A stretch of 64,000 nt of DNA from Streptomyces sp. V4I8 (lineage in GTDB: Bacteria; Actinomycetota; Actinomycetes; Streptomycetales; Streptomycetaceae): positions 248,001 to 312,000 of the forward strand of contig NZ_JBGCCN010000002.1 in NCBI RefSeq assembly GCF_041261225.1, in the 5' to 3' direction. Below the pieces are notes generated by a model, which saw nothing but the letters and a program-made list of their open reading frames with translations, was not told where the DNA came from and ran no database searches. Position 1 is the first letter of the stretch, and the number at the start of each line of letters is the position of its first letter. Shown one piece after another: positions 47,338-56,865 of the stretch. The translations under genes and the position numbers were made by a program.

Positions 47338-48134
47338 ACGTACTGAGCGGCCATCTCCTCCACTACGTGCCCGGTCTCCTTGAGTACCCGGATGATTTCG
47401 TTGCGGAGATCAACGAATCCTCCATCATTCTGGAGGTATATATCAACCGAGGTAGCGAGCCGCCCGACTATTTCGGCGAAGCGTTGCTGGTGAACGGTAA
47501 CGCCGTCAGAGTTGCAGGTGAAATCGAAAATACTCCCCCGGGTGTCGTCGATGAATTCATTGCTGACCATTAGCGCACGCCCGGAGCCATCCTGTATTAC
47601 TACCAGGATGTGGCAATGCATTCCGCGTGAGGCGCTTCGATTCTGGTTTGTTGACTTGACGACAAGGAGGCCGTCCCGGTAAAGCGTGGCTTCGCATTTC
47701 TCCAGCATTCCGAATGCAATCACCTCTTCCCGGTAGCTCGTGACGGGCTGACTCCCAGTCGCCGGCGGAACAGTAGTGTGGCTTGCCCACAAGGCTTCGT
47801 TCGCATCCGTATAGATGACCAGGTTGCGGTCATCTTGCATACAGAGCCGTGCTCCTGGATGGCCCCCGGTGTGGGTGTCCCACATCGGGCTAACGGCGCT
47901 GTGCAGCACGAAGTTTCCATCGTCCTGCATGGCGGCTCGGACGGGACGCAGTGAGTCGGGAACGTTCCAGGTGTGCGTTGCCCATACCGCCGTGGGCCCG
48001 GAATACATGACTAGATTTCCGTCAGCCTGCATGGTCAGGGCGTAGATGCCATTGGGTGATCGAAGCGTGTCTCCGACCATCAGGGTCGTGCCAGACTTCA
48101 TTTCGCCTATGTACTCAGCCATAGCGGATTCCAT
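47325..48134 (-). CDS. Bulb-type (mannose-binding) lectin protein with unknown C-terminal domain
   Basis: 269 residues (start at 48134, or the ATG at 48122 with GGAA upstream). Residues 12-118 are a B_lectin domain with three mannose-site motifs of the Q-x-D-x-N-x-V-x-Y type: MQADGNLVMY, MQDDGNFVLH (altered) and MQDDRNLVIY, each followed by W-A/D-T/S-H-T. Residues 130-269 form an unrecognised domain (HCHILVVIQDGSGRALMVSN, DIYLQNDGGFVDLRNEIIRV). There is no signal peptide. The DNA is clearly less GC-rich than its neighbours, which suggests recent acquisition. Lectin domains of this type occur in bacteriocins and surface or toxin proteins. Confidence 0.82.
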   Translation of the reverse strand: MESAMAEYIGEMKSGTTLMVGDTLRSPNGIYALTMQADGNLVMYSGPTAVWATHTWNVPDSLRPVRAAMQDDGNFVLHSAVSPMWDTHTGGHPGARLCMQDDRNLVIYTDANEALWASHTTVPPATGSQPVTSYREEVIAFGMLEKCEATLYRDGLLVVKSTNQNRSASRGMHCHILVVIQDGSGRALMVSNEFIDDTRGSIFDFTCNSDGVTVHQQRFAEIVGRLATSVDIYLQNDGGFVDLRNEIIRVLKETGHVVEEMAAQYVQLA

Positions 48135-48753
48135 GCTTCCGGTGGTGTTTCCTGACGCAGTGGCATGATGTTGCAGCTGCGGAATTTCGCGTCCTACAAA
48201 TAGGCTCCTCCGAGTCGCTAAGGATGGGAAGAGGGGGACTGCCGTAGGTTCTCTACGTAGGTGACAGAAGGGGTCGTAAGTGCGAGAGTTCCGCCTGAGG
48301 TTGGGAGTAATGGAATTTGAGAGGTTTGTATCGCCTGGCCCATTGTGAAATTCAAGGGTAAAAAACTAATCTTCGGTAAGCTCACGTGTGCGCTTGAGTT
48401 CAAACGAGGCGCGCCCCGGCGGTGCGATCATGGACGCGGGTGCGGGGGCACGATGAATGGAGCGTCGGACACCTTCAGCCGCCCCGGGCGAACCGCCCGA
48501 GGCCGGGACCTCCGCACCGCCCTCGCCGTTCCACTGATCGCTCGGTGATCGCCGCAGATCCTTCGCGATCAGCGCAGTCTGCTCGCCCCGGCCGAACGGC
48601 TCCGTGGTCTGCAGGCGGATCCTCTCCCGTGTCCGCCGCCGCTCGGCGGCCACGCCCCAGTGCGTACCGTAGGACGACGCCATACCGCAGAGACCATCTG
48701 CCGTCACCCCGACCTCACGCCGAAAAGTTCAATAACCGCGACACAGTCGGACG
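48135..48753. other. Gap without a supported gene
   Basis: About 620 bases between the lectin gene and the next insertion sequence. The part next to the lectin gene is AT-rich and probably contains its promoter (TAAAATTCA-like stretches near 48340-48370). CTACGTAG at about 48252-48259 is palindromic. No coding sequence is convincing. Confidence 0.3.
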
Positions 48754-50535
48754 CTAGACCCGTACTTCGCGGGTCGTTGATTCGTATGGTGTGACCGGTC
48801 CGGGGTGTCCTGGGCCGGGGGTGTGGCGTTGGGTGGGGTGTGTCGATGACTTCCCGGTCCCCGCGGCCACGGTCTCAGCGTCAGCGTCTTGAAGTGGCGG
48901 TGACGTCCGTGGTGGAGAAGCGTCTGGGCGCTCTGCCTGTCGCTGCCGAGTTTCTGCGTCGGCTGGATGTCGCCGGGATCGTCGACGAGGTGTGTCCTGG
49001 TGGCGCGAGTGCGCTGGTGACGCACGGGCAGGTGATCGAGGCGTTGGTGGCCAACCGGCTGACGTCGCCCGCGCCGTTGGTGCGGGTGGAGGACTGGGCC
49101 AGGTGCTGGGCAGTGGAAGAGGTCTTCGGGATCGAGCCCGCTCTGCTCAACGATGATCGTCTGGCCCGGGCACTGGATGCGATCGCTCCGCAGCTGGAGC
49201 ACATCGCGGGCACGGTCGGGGCGCGGGCGATCGGTGAGTTCGGGATCGATGTGGCCCGGATGCACTGGGACATGACCAGCATGTCCGTGCACGGGGCCTT
49301 CCCGGTCGAGGGTCAGGAGGAGGACTTCCCCGTCATTGGCTACGGGCATCCCAAGGACCGGCGCTTCGATCTGAAGCAGGTCCAGGCCGGGCTCGCGGTG
49401 TCGGCCGACGGCGGCATCCCGCTCCATGCCCGGGTCTTCGGCGGTGGTGCGGCCGAGGTCAGCCAGGTCGTCGGCGCGATGAAGGACCTGCGGGCCATGG
49501 CCGGTGAACGCGACTTCCTGATGGTCGCCGACTCCAAGCTGGTGTCCTACTCCAACGTCCGTGCCCTGCTGGCGGCCGGGGTCCAGTTCATCGCCCCGGC
49601 CCCGGCCGCGCAGGTCAAGGACGAGGTCTATGCCGCTCTCGATCCCGCGCAGGCCACCATCGTGGACTGGACGCCCAACCGGGAGGCGGGCAAGCCCGCC
49701 GAGCGGCGCGAGACCTACCGCGTGCTGGAGGACACCCACACCCTGACCGGGCCCCGCAAGAGCGATCCTGTGCTCACCGTGCGACGGATCCTGGTCCACT
49801 CCACCGCGAACGCCGCCGGCCAGCAAGCAGCCCGGGACAAACGCCTGGCCAAGGCCGCCCAGGACCTGAACAAGCTCACCGCTGCGGCCGGCGGACGCCA
49901 CTACAAGACCCGGGAGAAGATCGTCGCCCGAATCGGTGTCATCGCCGCCAAGCGCCGTGTCACCTCTTGTCTGCGCTGGACCGTCACCGATAACGAGGAC
50001 GGCACCCCGGTCCTGGCCTGGCACTTCGACACCGGCGTGCTGAAGGCGGAAGCCGTGGTCGACGGCTGGTACGCACTGCTGACGTCTGTCCCCGCCGACC
50101 AGGCGGACGCTGGGCAGACTCTGATCCACTACAAGGGCCAGGGCGCGGTCGAGCGCAGATACCACGACTTCAAGGGCCCGCTCGCGGTCGCGCCGGTCTT
50201 CGTGCAGCACAACCGGCGCGTTGCCGCCCTGATCCAGGTCATCTGCCTGGCCCTGCTCGTCTTCTGCCTGATCGAACGGCAGGTCAGACGCGCGCTCGGC
50301 CCCGAGCAGACCATGAGCGGCCTCTACCCCGACAACCGCCGGGTCCGCCCCACCGGCCGCATGGTCTTCTACCACCTCGGCGAACTCACCCTGCGCATCG
50401 GCAACATCACCGACCCGCCCACCGTCCAGATCACCCGCGGCGTCCAACTCCACCTCCTCGACCTACTCGACACCGACATCGGACAAACCCGCTGGCCACA
50501 GACCTGAAACGGTGACCCGCGAAGTCCGGGGCTAG
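48754..50535. mobile_element. IS1634-like insertion sequence
   Basis: The ends CTAGACCCGTACTTCGCGGG (48754 on; continues TC) and the complement at 50514-50535 form 22-bp inverted repeats with two mismatches. One intact transposase gene lies between. I see no convincing target duplication beyond ACG on both sides, so the exact border is uncertain by a few bases. Confidence 0.8.
48846..50507 (+). CDS. IS1634-family transposase
   Basis: 553 residues from ATG 48846 (MTSRSPRPRSQRQRLEVAVT). The N-terminal region (LRRLDVAGIVDEVCPGGASA, LTHGQVIEALVANRL-like) and the DDE core are complete: IDVARMHWDMTSMSVHGAFP (first Asp), RDFLMVADSKLVSYSNVRAL (second), GWYALLTSVPADQADAGQTL and an E in VERRYHDFKGPLAVAPVFV. 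The C-terminus ends GQTRWPQT. It is intact and probably functional, and only distantly related to the transposase at 31743-33470. Confidence 0.9.
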   Translation: MTSRSPRPRSQRQRLEVAVTSVVEKRLGALPVAAEFLRRLDVAGIVDEVCPGGASALVTHGQVIEALVANRLTSPAPLVRVEDWARCWAVEEVFGIEPALLNDDRLARALDAIAPQLEHIAGTVGARAIGEFGIDVARMHWDMTSMSVHGAFPVEGQEEDFPVIGYGHPKDRRFDLKQVQAGLAVSADGGIPLHARVFGGGAAEVSQVVGAMKDLRAMAGERDFLMVADSKLVSYSNVRALLAAGVQFIAPAPAAQVKDEVYAALDPAQATIVDWTPNREAGKPAERRETYRVLEDTHTLTGPRKSDPVLTVRRILVHSTANAAGQQAARDKRLAKAAQDLNKLTAAAGGRHYKTREKIVARIGVIAAKRRVTSCLRWTVTDNEDGTPVLAWHFDTGVLKAEAVVDGWYALLTSVPADQADAGQTLIHYKGQGAVERRYHDFKGPLAVAPVFVQHNRRVAALIQVICLALLVFCLIERQVRRALGPEQTMSGLYPDNRRVRPTGRMVFYHLGELTLRIGNITDPPTVQITRGVQLHLLDLLDTDIGQTRWPQT

Positions 50536-50817
50536 ACGGCCTCTCTGGCGGTAGTTCGGAGAAGGCATGTGAGGCATGTGTCCTTCAGCGCACCGTGCCT
50601 GACAGGTATCTACGGGTTGTTCAGGCACGTACGGCATGTTCGCGACGCCTGCCAGGCGCGCGTGTATGCGCGCGCGCGAAAGAATCATGCAGTACCGCAT
50701 ACGCAGCTCATAACCGTGACTTTTGGTCCCGTCAGTCCCGTACATCAGAACCTCGGGGCTCTGACCTCCTGTTTTCTAACACGGGACTGAAGGAGGGACC
50801 GAACGTCCCGCCACGCG

Positions 50818-51280
50818 AATCCAGGTCCGCGAGTCCCGCAATCTGGCGGCCGAACTCGTGCGTGATGAAGGACCGGGCATCCTGCAGTGGCTGATCGACG
50901 GAGCCCGCTGCTACCTTGCCACCCGCGACCCGCTGACCGGCCCCGCCGCGGTGAGACTTGCCACCGAGGCGTACGAGAAGACCGAGGACCACATCGGCCG
51001 CTTCCTCACCGAACGATGCACCACGGGTGCCAACGGCCGCCCTGACCCCGCCCGGCGAGTGGAGCAGAAACTGCTGTTCGAGACCTACAGCCACTGGTGC
51101 GCGGACGAGGGCATCCAGCGGGCGACCAGCCGCGCGTTCGCCTCCCGCATCCGGCAGGAACTCGGCCTCGCGTCACCCGCCGACATGATCAAGAACAACG
51201 ACCGCAAGCTCTACCCCGGCCTTGCCCTCCTCGCTGACCCCGGTGAGGCGCAGGCCGCCGCCGCAGGGGGACACCCTTGA
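50818..51280 (+). pseudogene. C-terminal fragment of a D5/P4-type primase-helicase
   Basis: The frame reads RIQVRESRNLAAELVRDEGP, GILQWLIDGARCYLATRDPL, HIGRFLTERCTTG, then ETYSHWCADEGIQRATSRAF and IRQELGLASPADMIKNN. This is the well-known end of phage/plasmid primase-helicases (the helicase lid and the D5_N/pox C-terminal wHTH) in Streptomyces mobile elements. The AAA+ core with Walker motifs and the primase domain are missing. A downstream start (ATG/GTG at about 50857) could still express the C-terminal domain. Confidence 0.75.
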
Positions 51281-51428
51281 CGATCTCTTGTGCCTCGGGG
51301 CCAGCAAGCCACTGGCCGTACGATGACAACCGCGACTGCGGACAGCGCCGGATGTGCCGGCAGAAGACCAGCGGCGACAACACCTGCGCGGGCCGGCCGG
51401 TCGATGAGATTCAGGAGGGTTTGCGGTT

Positions 51429-51813
51429 ATGAGCTCGATGCTGCAAGACAGCCAGCTCACCGACGAAGTAGAAGTAGTGTGGCTGGAAGGACCCCGCACG
51501 CCTCGACTATGTCCGCCAGGCCCTGGACAAAGTCAGCCAGCGCCGCGGCAGGCCCCGCTACTCCCGCGACGGCCGCCTGGTCGGCTACACCAACCTCGCC
51601 CCCGACGCCGAACGCGACCCCGACAGCGGCCTGTTCGCCCGCCGGGCCTTCTTCCTGCTGCCCCACGACCGCGACAGCGACCCCACCGGTGACTACGAAG
51701 TCGGCGCGCCTGGCGAAGCCGTCGACCCCCGCACCATCGAGCCCGGCAAGACCGGCGCGAAAACCCTCCGCTCCCAGCGCGGCCACACGACGGAGATAAC
51801 ACCCGCCAGCTGA
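51429..51813 (+). pseudogene. DUF6009-family protein, frameshifted
   Basis: From the ATG at 51429: MSSMLQDSQLTDEVEVVWLE. One extra base near 51489 then shifts the frame. The rest is LDYVRQALDKVSQRRGRPRY, SRDGRLVGYTNLAPDAERDP, ARRAFFLLPHDRDSDPTGDY and EAVDPRTIEPGKTGAKTLRS, to TGA at 51811. Correcting the one base gives a normal-sized (~127-residue) DUF6009 protein, a family found on many Streptomyces plasmids. Function unknown. Confidence 0.75.
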
Positions 51814-52002
51814 CGGCTTTTCACTGTGGCGGGCCCAGGCGTCGAAAGGCACGCCCACTGGCCGCTGCCCACCGACAGCGACCTCCGCCGCACGGTCGCC
51901 GTCTGCCCTTCTCCGCCGACGTCCCGCGCTTCGCCCGACGAGGATGATCGCGCAGCGGGGACTGGTGGCTTGCTCACGTTGAGTGGGTGATGGTGCTGGA
52001 TC

Positions 52003-52323
52003 GGGACGGGAAGAAATGAAGGGTCGGGCTGGCGGAGAGCGCCTGCAGCAGCGCCGCATCAGCGCACGGACCAGCTCCAGGCCGGCCTGCACGTTCATCC
52101 TCTGGGGCGCGGCATGGACGCGCCGGTATCCATAGGTCCCATTCGAGTCGGAAAACACCTGGCGGATGACGGCCTTGAGTTCCGTCCGACGCTCGGCGGT
52201 GGCCGAAGAAGGCCGCGATCGCCAGTGGTAGAAGCCTGATCTGAACACTCCCGCCCAGAGCACATTCGCTGCACCGGATAGATGTCGGACTCGCCATCGA
52301 TGAACTCGTACTTCTCCGTTACC
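52003..52323 (-). pseudogene. IS3-family orfB, N-terminal fragment
   Basis: From about 52323 the minus strand encodes VTEKYEFIDGESDIYPVQRM. After a frameshift it reads VFRSGFYHWRSRPSSATAER, RTELKAVIRQVFSDSNGTYG and YRRVHAAPQRMNVQAGLELV, ending near MRR. This is the start of an IS3 orfB before the catalytic core. It is truncated and frameshifted. Confidence 0.8.
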
Positions 52324-52386
52324 GGTATTCCTGAGTGAAGAAGGCCGCCGCTTTTCCCAGAAACTCCGTCTTCATCCGAAGCTCCC

Positions 52387-52540
52387 GGCTCTCAGGCTCT
52401 GTTCGAGGCCATCCGCACGCTTCCCTGGTGGGACGTTCCGCTGGACCACTACGACCGCGCCCGCGCCCACCACCGCCTGGAGATCCGTCGGCTGAAGACC
52501 GCCGCCTTCGCTCACATTGACTGCCTCCCCCCGTCTACCG
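52387..52540 (+). pseudogene. ISAs1-family transposase fragment
   Basis: Encodes LFEAIRTLPWWDVPLDHYDR, then ARAHHRLEIRRLKTAAFAHI, then D. It aligns with the intact ISAs1 transposase in this window (LPWRDIPLGHSTRDHAHHRD, EIRRLKAAAFSHLD). About 50 residues remain, and both ends are cut. It lies beside the IS3 remnant. Confidence 0.75.
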
Positions 52541-52852
52541 CACCGCGAATCGCCTGGTCTCCGCCAGCCTGGTATGACCAACGACGTGCCCGGTCGCTCA
52601 GGGGAGCCGCCCAAGATCCCAGCGCCACACGCACTCCAGTGCGATGCCGCGGCCCACGCAGCGAACCGGCGGCAGCCCGTGATGATGAGTGCTCCGGCGG
52701 CAGCCCATCACGCCTTGGTGGTGCACCTCACTACTAGGAGCGGAGTGAGCGGCTTCAGGTGTGGAGAAATACGAGGGCCGCATGCTTTGGGTGGGTGGCC
52801 AGGGGAACTCGGTGATCGGAATGACCTTCGACGCGAAGTGGGGTGTGCGCAG

Positions 52853-53041
52853 ATGTCGAATCCTCAGCAGCCGGAGCAGCGGCGCAGCGTAAAGGGCGGC
52901 GGCACTCCGCAGGAGAGCGGCGAAATCAAGGCACGTGAGACTGAGGCGAAGGGCGGCCGTGCCCACGGCACGGATAAGGGGGACAAGGGCGGTGGGCAAG
53001 GCGGAGGCGTGCCTCCGGACCAGCAGACGGAACACCCGTGA
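52853..53041 (+). CDS. Small hydrophilic Gly-rich protein
   Basis: 62 residues from ATG (GGGGTG upstream): MSNPQQPEQRRSVKGGGTPQ, ESGEIKARETEAKGGRAHGT, ending in GVPPDQQTEHP. It is highly charged and Gly-rich and probably disordered. Similar small proteins precede plasmid-stabilisation-type genes in Streptomyces. It is followed 88 bases later by such a gene. Confidence 0.55.
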   Translation: MSNPQQPEQRRSVKGGGTPQESGEIKARETEAKGGRAHGTDKGDKGGGQGGGVPPDQQTEHP

Positions 53042-53128
53042 CCGGGCACGGCCTGTCGCTGCTGCATGGTGAGGCCGGTGAAGACAGCGTGGCCTCAACC
53101 ACGGTCCATATGAGAAGGGAGAAGCATC

Positions 53129-53455
53129 ATGCCGGCCGGATCGAGTTCCAAGCGGGAGCGCCAGTACGAGCACGTGAAGAAGAGTGCGGAGGACCGTGGC
53201 GAGTCGTCGAAGCGGGCCAAGGAGATCGCCTCGCGGACCGTTAACAAGGAGCGGGCCAGGTCGGGCGAGTCGAAGACGGCCAGCAAAACGTCGACACGTG
53301 ATCGGAAGTCGGCGTCCCAGCGTGGTGGGCAGCGCTCGCACAGCGGTGCGGAGGGCCCGACCAAGGACCAGCTGTACAACGAGGCCAAGAAGCGCAACAT
53401 CCAGGGCCGTTCCTCGATGACCAAGAAGGAGTTGGAGAACGCGCTGGGCCGCTAG
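53129..53455 (+). CDS. Plasmid-stabilisation-type protein
   Basis: 108 residues from an ATG with GAAGGGAG upstream. It starts MPAGSSSKRERQYEHVKKSA and is Lys/Arg/Ser-rich to about residue 75. The C-terminus (GPTKDQLYNEAKKRNIQGRS, SMTKKELENALGR) has the helix-extended-helix shape of SAP/Rho-N domains that bind nucleic acid. Proteins of this form are annotated as plasmid stabilisation proteins in Streptomyces; the molecular role is not established to my knowledge. Located in the accessory zone. Confidence 0.75.
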   Translation: MPAGSSSKRERQYEHVKKSAEDRGESSKRAKEIASRTVNKERARSGESKTASKTSTRDRKSASQRGGQRSHSGAEGPTKDQLYNEAKKRNIQGRSSMTKKELENALGR

Positions 53456-53554
53456 GTCCCTGGCCCCCTTGGTGCTGCTGGTTGGTACGGAGACGCTCAC
53501 TTCGCTTGAGCGGGGCGGGTGACTGGCCGTCTGTGGTGCGGGTACTTGGCTGGC

Positions 53555-54567
53555 ATGCGGTTGAGCTTGGTGGATGTGGGTTCGAACACGGTCCGGCTGG
53601 TGGTGACGGACGCGGAGGGCGGTGTGCCGCTTCCGGTGCACACCGCCAAGTGGAAGCTGCGGCTTTCCGAGGACGTCGACGCGCAGGGCTGTCTTTCCGA
53701 GGACTGTGTGGGGCGGTTGGTCGAGGCGGTCGCAGCGGCTGCCGGTACGGCTCAGCGGTGGGGTGCTGCCGGGCCGCTGGCTTTTGCCACCGCGGTGGTG
53801 CGTAACGCTCCGAACCGTCTGGAGGTGCTGCGGGAGGTCCGTACCGGGACCGGCGTGCAGATCTGCACGCTGCCGGGTGAGGTGGAGGCCGAGCTGACCT
53901 TTCTCGGTGCGCGGCGTTGGATCGGCTGGCAGGCGGGGCCGTTCGCGCTTTTCGACATCGGCGGCGGTTCCTTGGAGGCGGCCTTCGGGCGCGGCCGGCT
54001 GCCGGACTTTGTGGCATCGCTGCCGCTGGGCGCGAACCGTCTGACCCTCGGGAGTTCTTCGCGGCCGGCGAGGATCCGCCCAGTACACGCAGCGTGAAGG
54101 CCATGCGCCGTCACGTGCGCCACCAGCTGCGTGACGTCGCCGGGCGGATTCGCTGGGAGGGCCCGCGGACGGCGGTGGCGACCTCGCGTACCTTCCAGCA
54201 ATTGGCGCGCCTGGCCGGCGCGGCACCCGGACGCGAGGGTCCCTTCGTCCCCCGCCAGTTGGCGTCCTGCGACCTGCGTAGGTGCATCGGCATCCTCGCG
54301 GAGCTGCCCGCAGCCGAGCGCGCCGAGCTTCCGGGGATCTCGGCGCCGCGGGCTGCGCAGAGCCTGGCTGGAGCGGTCGTGGGCCATACGGTCATGAAAC
54401 TGACGGGAATCAGGACCGTCACGGTCTGCCCCTGGGCCATCCGTGAAGGGGTCCTCCTGCGGTACATCGAGGACGGTGCCGCCTGGTGGTCGGCCGTCGT
54501 GCAGCGAAGCGACGATGCAGTGTCGGCGGGCGGAGTGCCGTTGCGGATCGCGACACCGCCGGCCTGA
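53555..54567 (+). pseudogene. Ppx/GppA-family phosphatase, frameshifted
   Basis: From ATG 53555: MRLSLVDVGSNTVRLVVTDA (N-terminal phosphate-binding DxGSN motif), AAGPLAFATAVVRNAPNR, LPGEVEAELTFLGARRWI and FALFDIGGGSLEAAFGRG (the DIGGGS motif). One extra base near 54043 shifts the frame after LPLGANRLT. The second frame continues REFFAAGEDPPSTRSVKAMR and RTVTVCPWAIREGVLLRYIE (CPWAIREG). Corrected, it is a full ~337-residue exopolyphosphatase/pppGpp phosphatase homologue. As given, the product is truncated after the nucleotide-binding half. Confidence 0.8.
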
Positions 54568-54822
54568 GGGCCCGAGTGCTGGAACCCGCCGGCGGCCTGA
54601 TGGCCCGAGTGCTGGAACCTGCCGGCGTAGGAGCTTGCAGGCACGGCTCGGCGCTTCCGCTTCAGCTGCCTCCTCGCTGGGATTGTTTCCGGGGAAGCCG
54701 CTGAGTGCTTCGTTAGGGCTTGTGCTGGCTGGGAACACATCTCGCGTCCACTCTGCGCGGGGCATGAGTCGCGAGGCGTTGGCACAGACTCAGGCCCCGC
54801 AGCCACATGGGAAGGAACTGGG

Positions 54823-55239
54823 ATGACGAAGGCGCGGGACATCATGACTGGTGGGGCCGAGTGCATCGGCGCGCAGGAGACGGTGCTGGAGGCGGCCCGC
54901 AAGATGAAGGATCTCGGGGTCGGCGCGCTGCCGATCTGTGGCACCGACAACAAGCTCAAGGGGATGCTGACCGACCGGGACATCGTGGTGAAGGTTCTCG
55001 GTGCGGGCAAGGACCCCAGCACCTGTCCGGCCGGCGAACTCGCCCAGGGGGAGGTTGTGACCATCGGCGCGGACGATGACGTGGAGGAGATCTTGCGCAC
55101 GATGTCGGAGCACAAGGTACGGCGGCTGCCTGTGATTGACGGGCACGACCTGGTCGGTATGGTCGCCCAGGCTGATGTCGCCCGCTCCCTGCCCGATCCT
55201 GAGGTCGGCGACCTTCTGGAGGCTCTGTCGACCGACTGA
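54823..55239 (+). CDS. Tandem CBS-domain protein
   Basis: 138 residues from ATG with GGAACTGGG upstream. Two CBS motifs: ARDIMTGGAECIGAQETVLE with GALPICGTDNKLKGMLTDRD and IV, then VVTIGADDDVEEILRTMSEH with KVRRLPVIDGHDLVGMVAQA and D. CBS pairs bind adenine nucleotides and act as energy or redox sensors. Stand-alone copies are common stress proteins in Streptomyces. No fused domain is present. It sits after the Ppx-like gene. Confidence 0.92.
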   Translation: MTKARDIMTGGAECIGAQETVLEAARKMKDLGVGALPICGTDNKLKGMLTDRDIVVKVLGAGKDPSTCPAGELAQGEVVTIGADDDVEEILRTMSEHKVRRLPVIDGHDLVGMVAQADVARSLPDPEVGDLLEALSTD

Positions 55240-55875
55240 GCCGGCCGGCGGCATTGGAGCCCTACAGTTTTCCCGCGCGGCGACCGGTGACCCCCCGCCG
55301 TGCGCTCATCACCGGAGGCGTGGGGTGACCGATTGAGACCGTGTGCCACTGGTTCGCATGGACGGCCGTTCCTTCCACTTCACAGACGTGGACTCGTAGA
55401 TAGGGGGTAGACGCCGCCGCGCCGGCCTCACTACGCAGGTGGGCAGGGTCAGAGTTTCCGGGCTGTCTTCTGGGTCAGAAAGTGCCGCCATTCGTCAAGG
55501 CAGTCGGTCGGTGTGCTTGCGGCAGGAAGGTCGGTCGGTCGGCGTGGGCGCCTCGCACTGCTGCCGGGACCTGTCGCGAGGCTGGTCCAGATCGTCGGTG
55601 GACAGACCGCTCGCTGCGGCAGTGTCCGATACATCCTTGCGTTGCATTTCTCCTCCGCTCCCGGAAGGCCCTGGCCTCCCCGGGTCGGGCGGCGGGCTGG
55701 TCGCTGAGCGGTTCAGGCCGGCGCGGTGCGGCGGGGTTCGCCGAAGTCGGTGAGCAGCTCCGACCGCTTCGACCTCCCCAGGCTTCGGCGGGGGGATGTC
55801 AACTGGTTTGTGTGTGATGCGTGTTCTGCTCCGTGGGGTCTGGTTCCTGCTGTGGTTACTGTGGGTTGATGGTGG
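55240..55875. other. Gap without a supported gene
   Basis: About 630 bases between the CBS gene and the IS256 remnant. Several open frames exist, but none has a ribosome-binding site plus plausible product. GGTCGGTCGGTC-like short repeats occur near 55500-55545. Nothing else is recognised. Confidence 0.3.
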
Positions 55876-56865
55876 TCAGAGGGGGAGCCGGTCGCCGAAC
55901 CGGATCTTGAACTGGTTCATGGCGCGGGTCCAGCCGAGGGTTCCGGTGCCGCGGACGCGGCCGGTGGGGATCTTCCCGTCGCCGTCGATGTGCCGGCCTT
56001 CGATGTTGCGGATGCCGAGGTAGAGCAGTTTCATCGCGGCGTCGTCGGAGGGGAAGTGCCCGGAGGTTTTGACGAGTTTGCGCAGGTTGCGGTTCATCGA
56101 CTCGATTGCATTGGTGGTGTAGATGACGCGGCGGATGTCCTGGTCGAAGTCGAGGAACGGGATGAACTGCTCCCACGCGTTCTCGAACACCGCCACCAGG
56201 CCGGGATACTGCCGTCCCCACTCCTCCCGTACCTGCCCGAGGGCTTCGAGGGCGGCACTCTCGTCGACGGCGGTGTAGACCGGCTTCAAGGCTGCGGCGA
56301 CCTTCTTGCGGTCGGTGTGGGACACATACTTCATGGCCGCCCTGATCAAATGGACGACACAGGACTGCGTGATCGCTTCGGGCCAGGTGGCCTCGATCGC
56401 CTCGGGAAGCCCCTTGAGGCCATCGCAGCACACGATGAGCGCGTCGCGCAGGCCACGGTGCTTGAGCTGGGTCAGCACGTGGAGCCAGAACTTCGCCCCC
56501 TCGCCCTCCTGCAGCCAGATGCCCAGCACGTTCTTGATGCCGTCGACGTCGACGCCGATGACCAGGTGGGCAGCCTTGTTCACCACGTGCCCGCCGTCAC
56601 GGACCTTGATCCGATCGCGTCGATGTACAAGATCGGGTAACACTCGTCGAGGGGCCGGTTCTGCCAGCTGGTGACCTCGTCCGCGATCACGTCGGTCACC
56701 TTCGAGACCAGCGCCGCAGAGACCTCAGCCCCGTACACCTCCGCCAGATGCGCGGTGATGTCCCTGGTCGTCAGACCGCGGGCGTACAGCGAAAGGATCA
56801 TCTCGTCGGCCTGCCCCAGCCGGCGTGTCCCCTTCGGCACGATCTGCGGGACGAACTCGCCCTTA
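55876..56865 (-). pseudogene. IS256-family (Mutator) transposase, truncated and frameshifted
   Basis: The upstream frame reads KGEFVPQIVPKGTRRLGQAD, LYARGLTTRDITAHLAEVYG, then NRPLDECYPILYIDAI (first Asp). A frameshift near 56620 leads to the second frame, VRDGGHVVNKAAHLVIGVD, DALIVCCDGLKGLPEAIEAT (second Asp), CVVHLIRAAMKYVSHTDRKK and YTTNAIESMNRNLRKLVKTS (the E). It ends FGDRLPL. The first ~60 residues are missing at the border with the ISAzo13 gene. Confidence 0.88.

Noticed and set aside
47367..47573. 68-codon plus-strand frame with low-GC, protein-like sequence
   Set aside because: Exactly antisense to the lectin gene, whose three lectin motifs establish the minus strand as coding.
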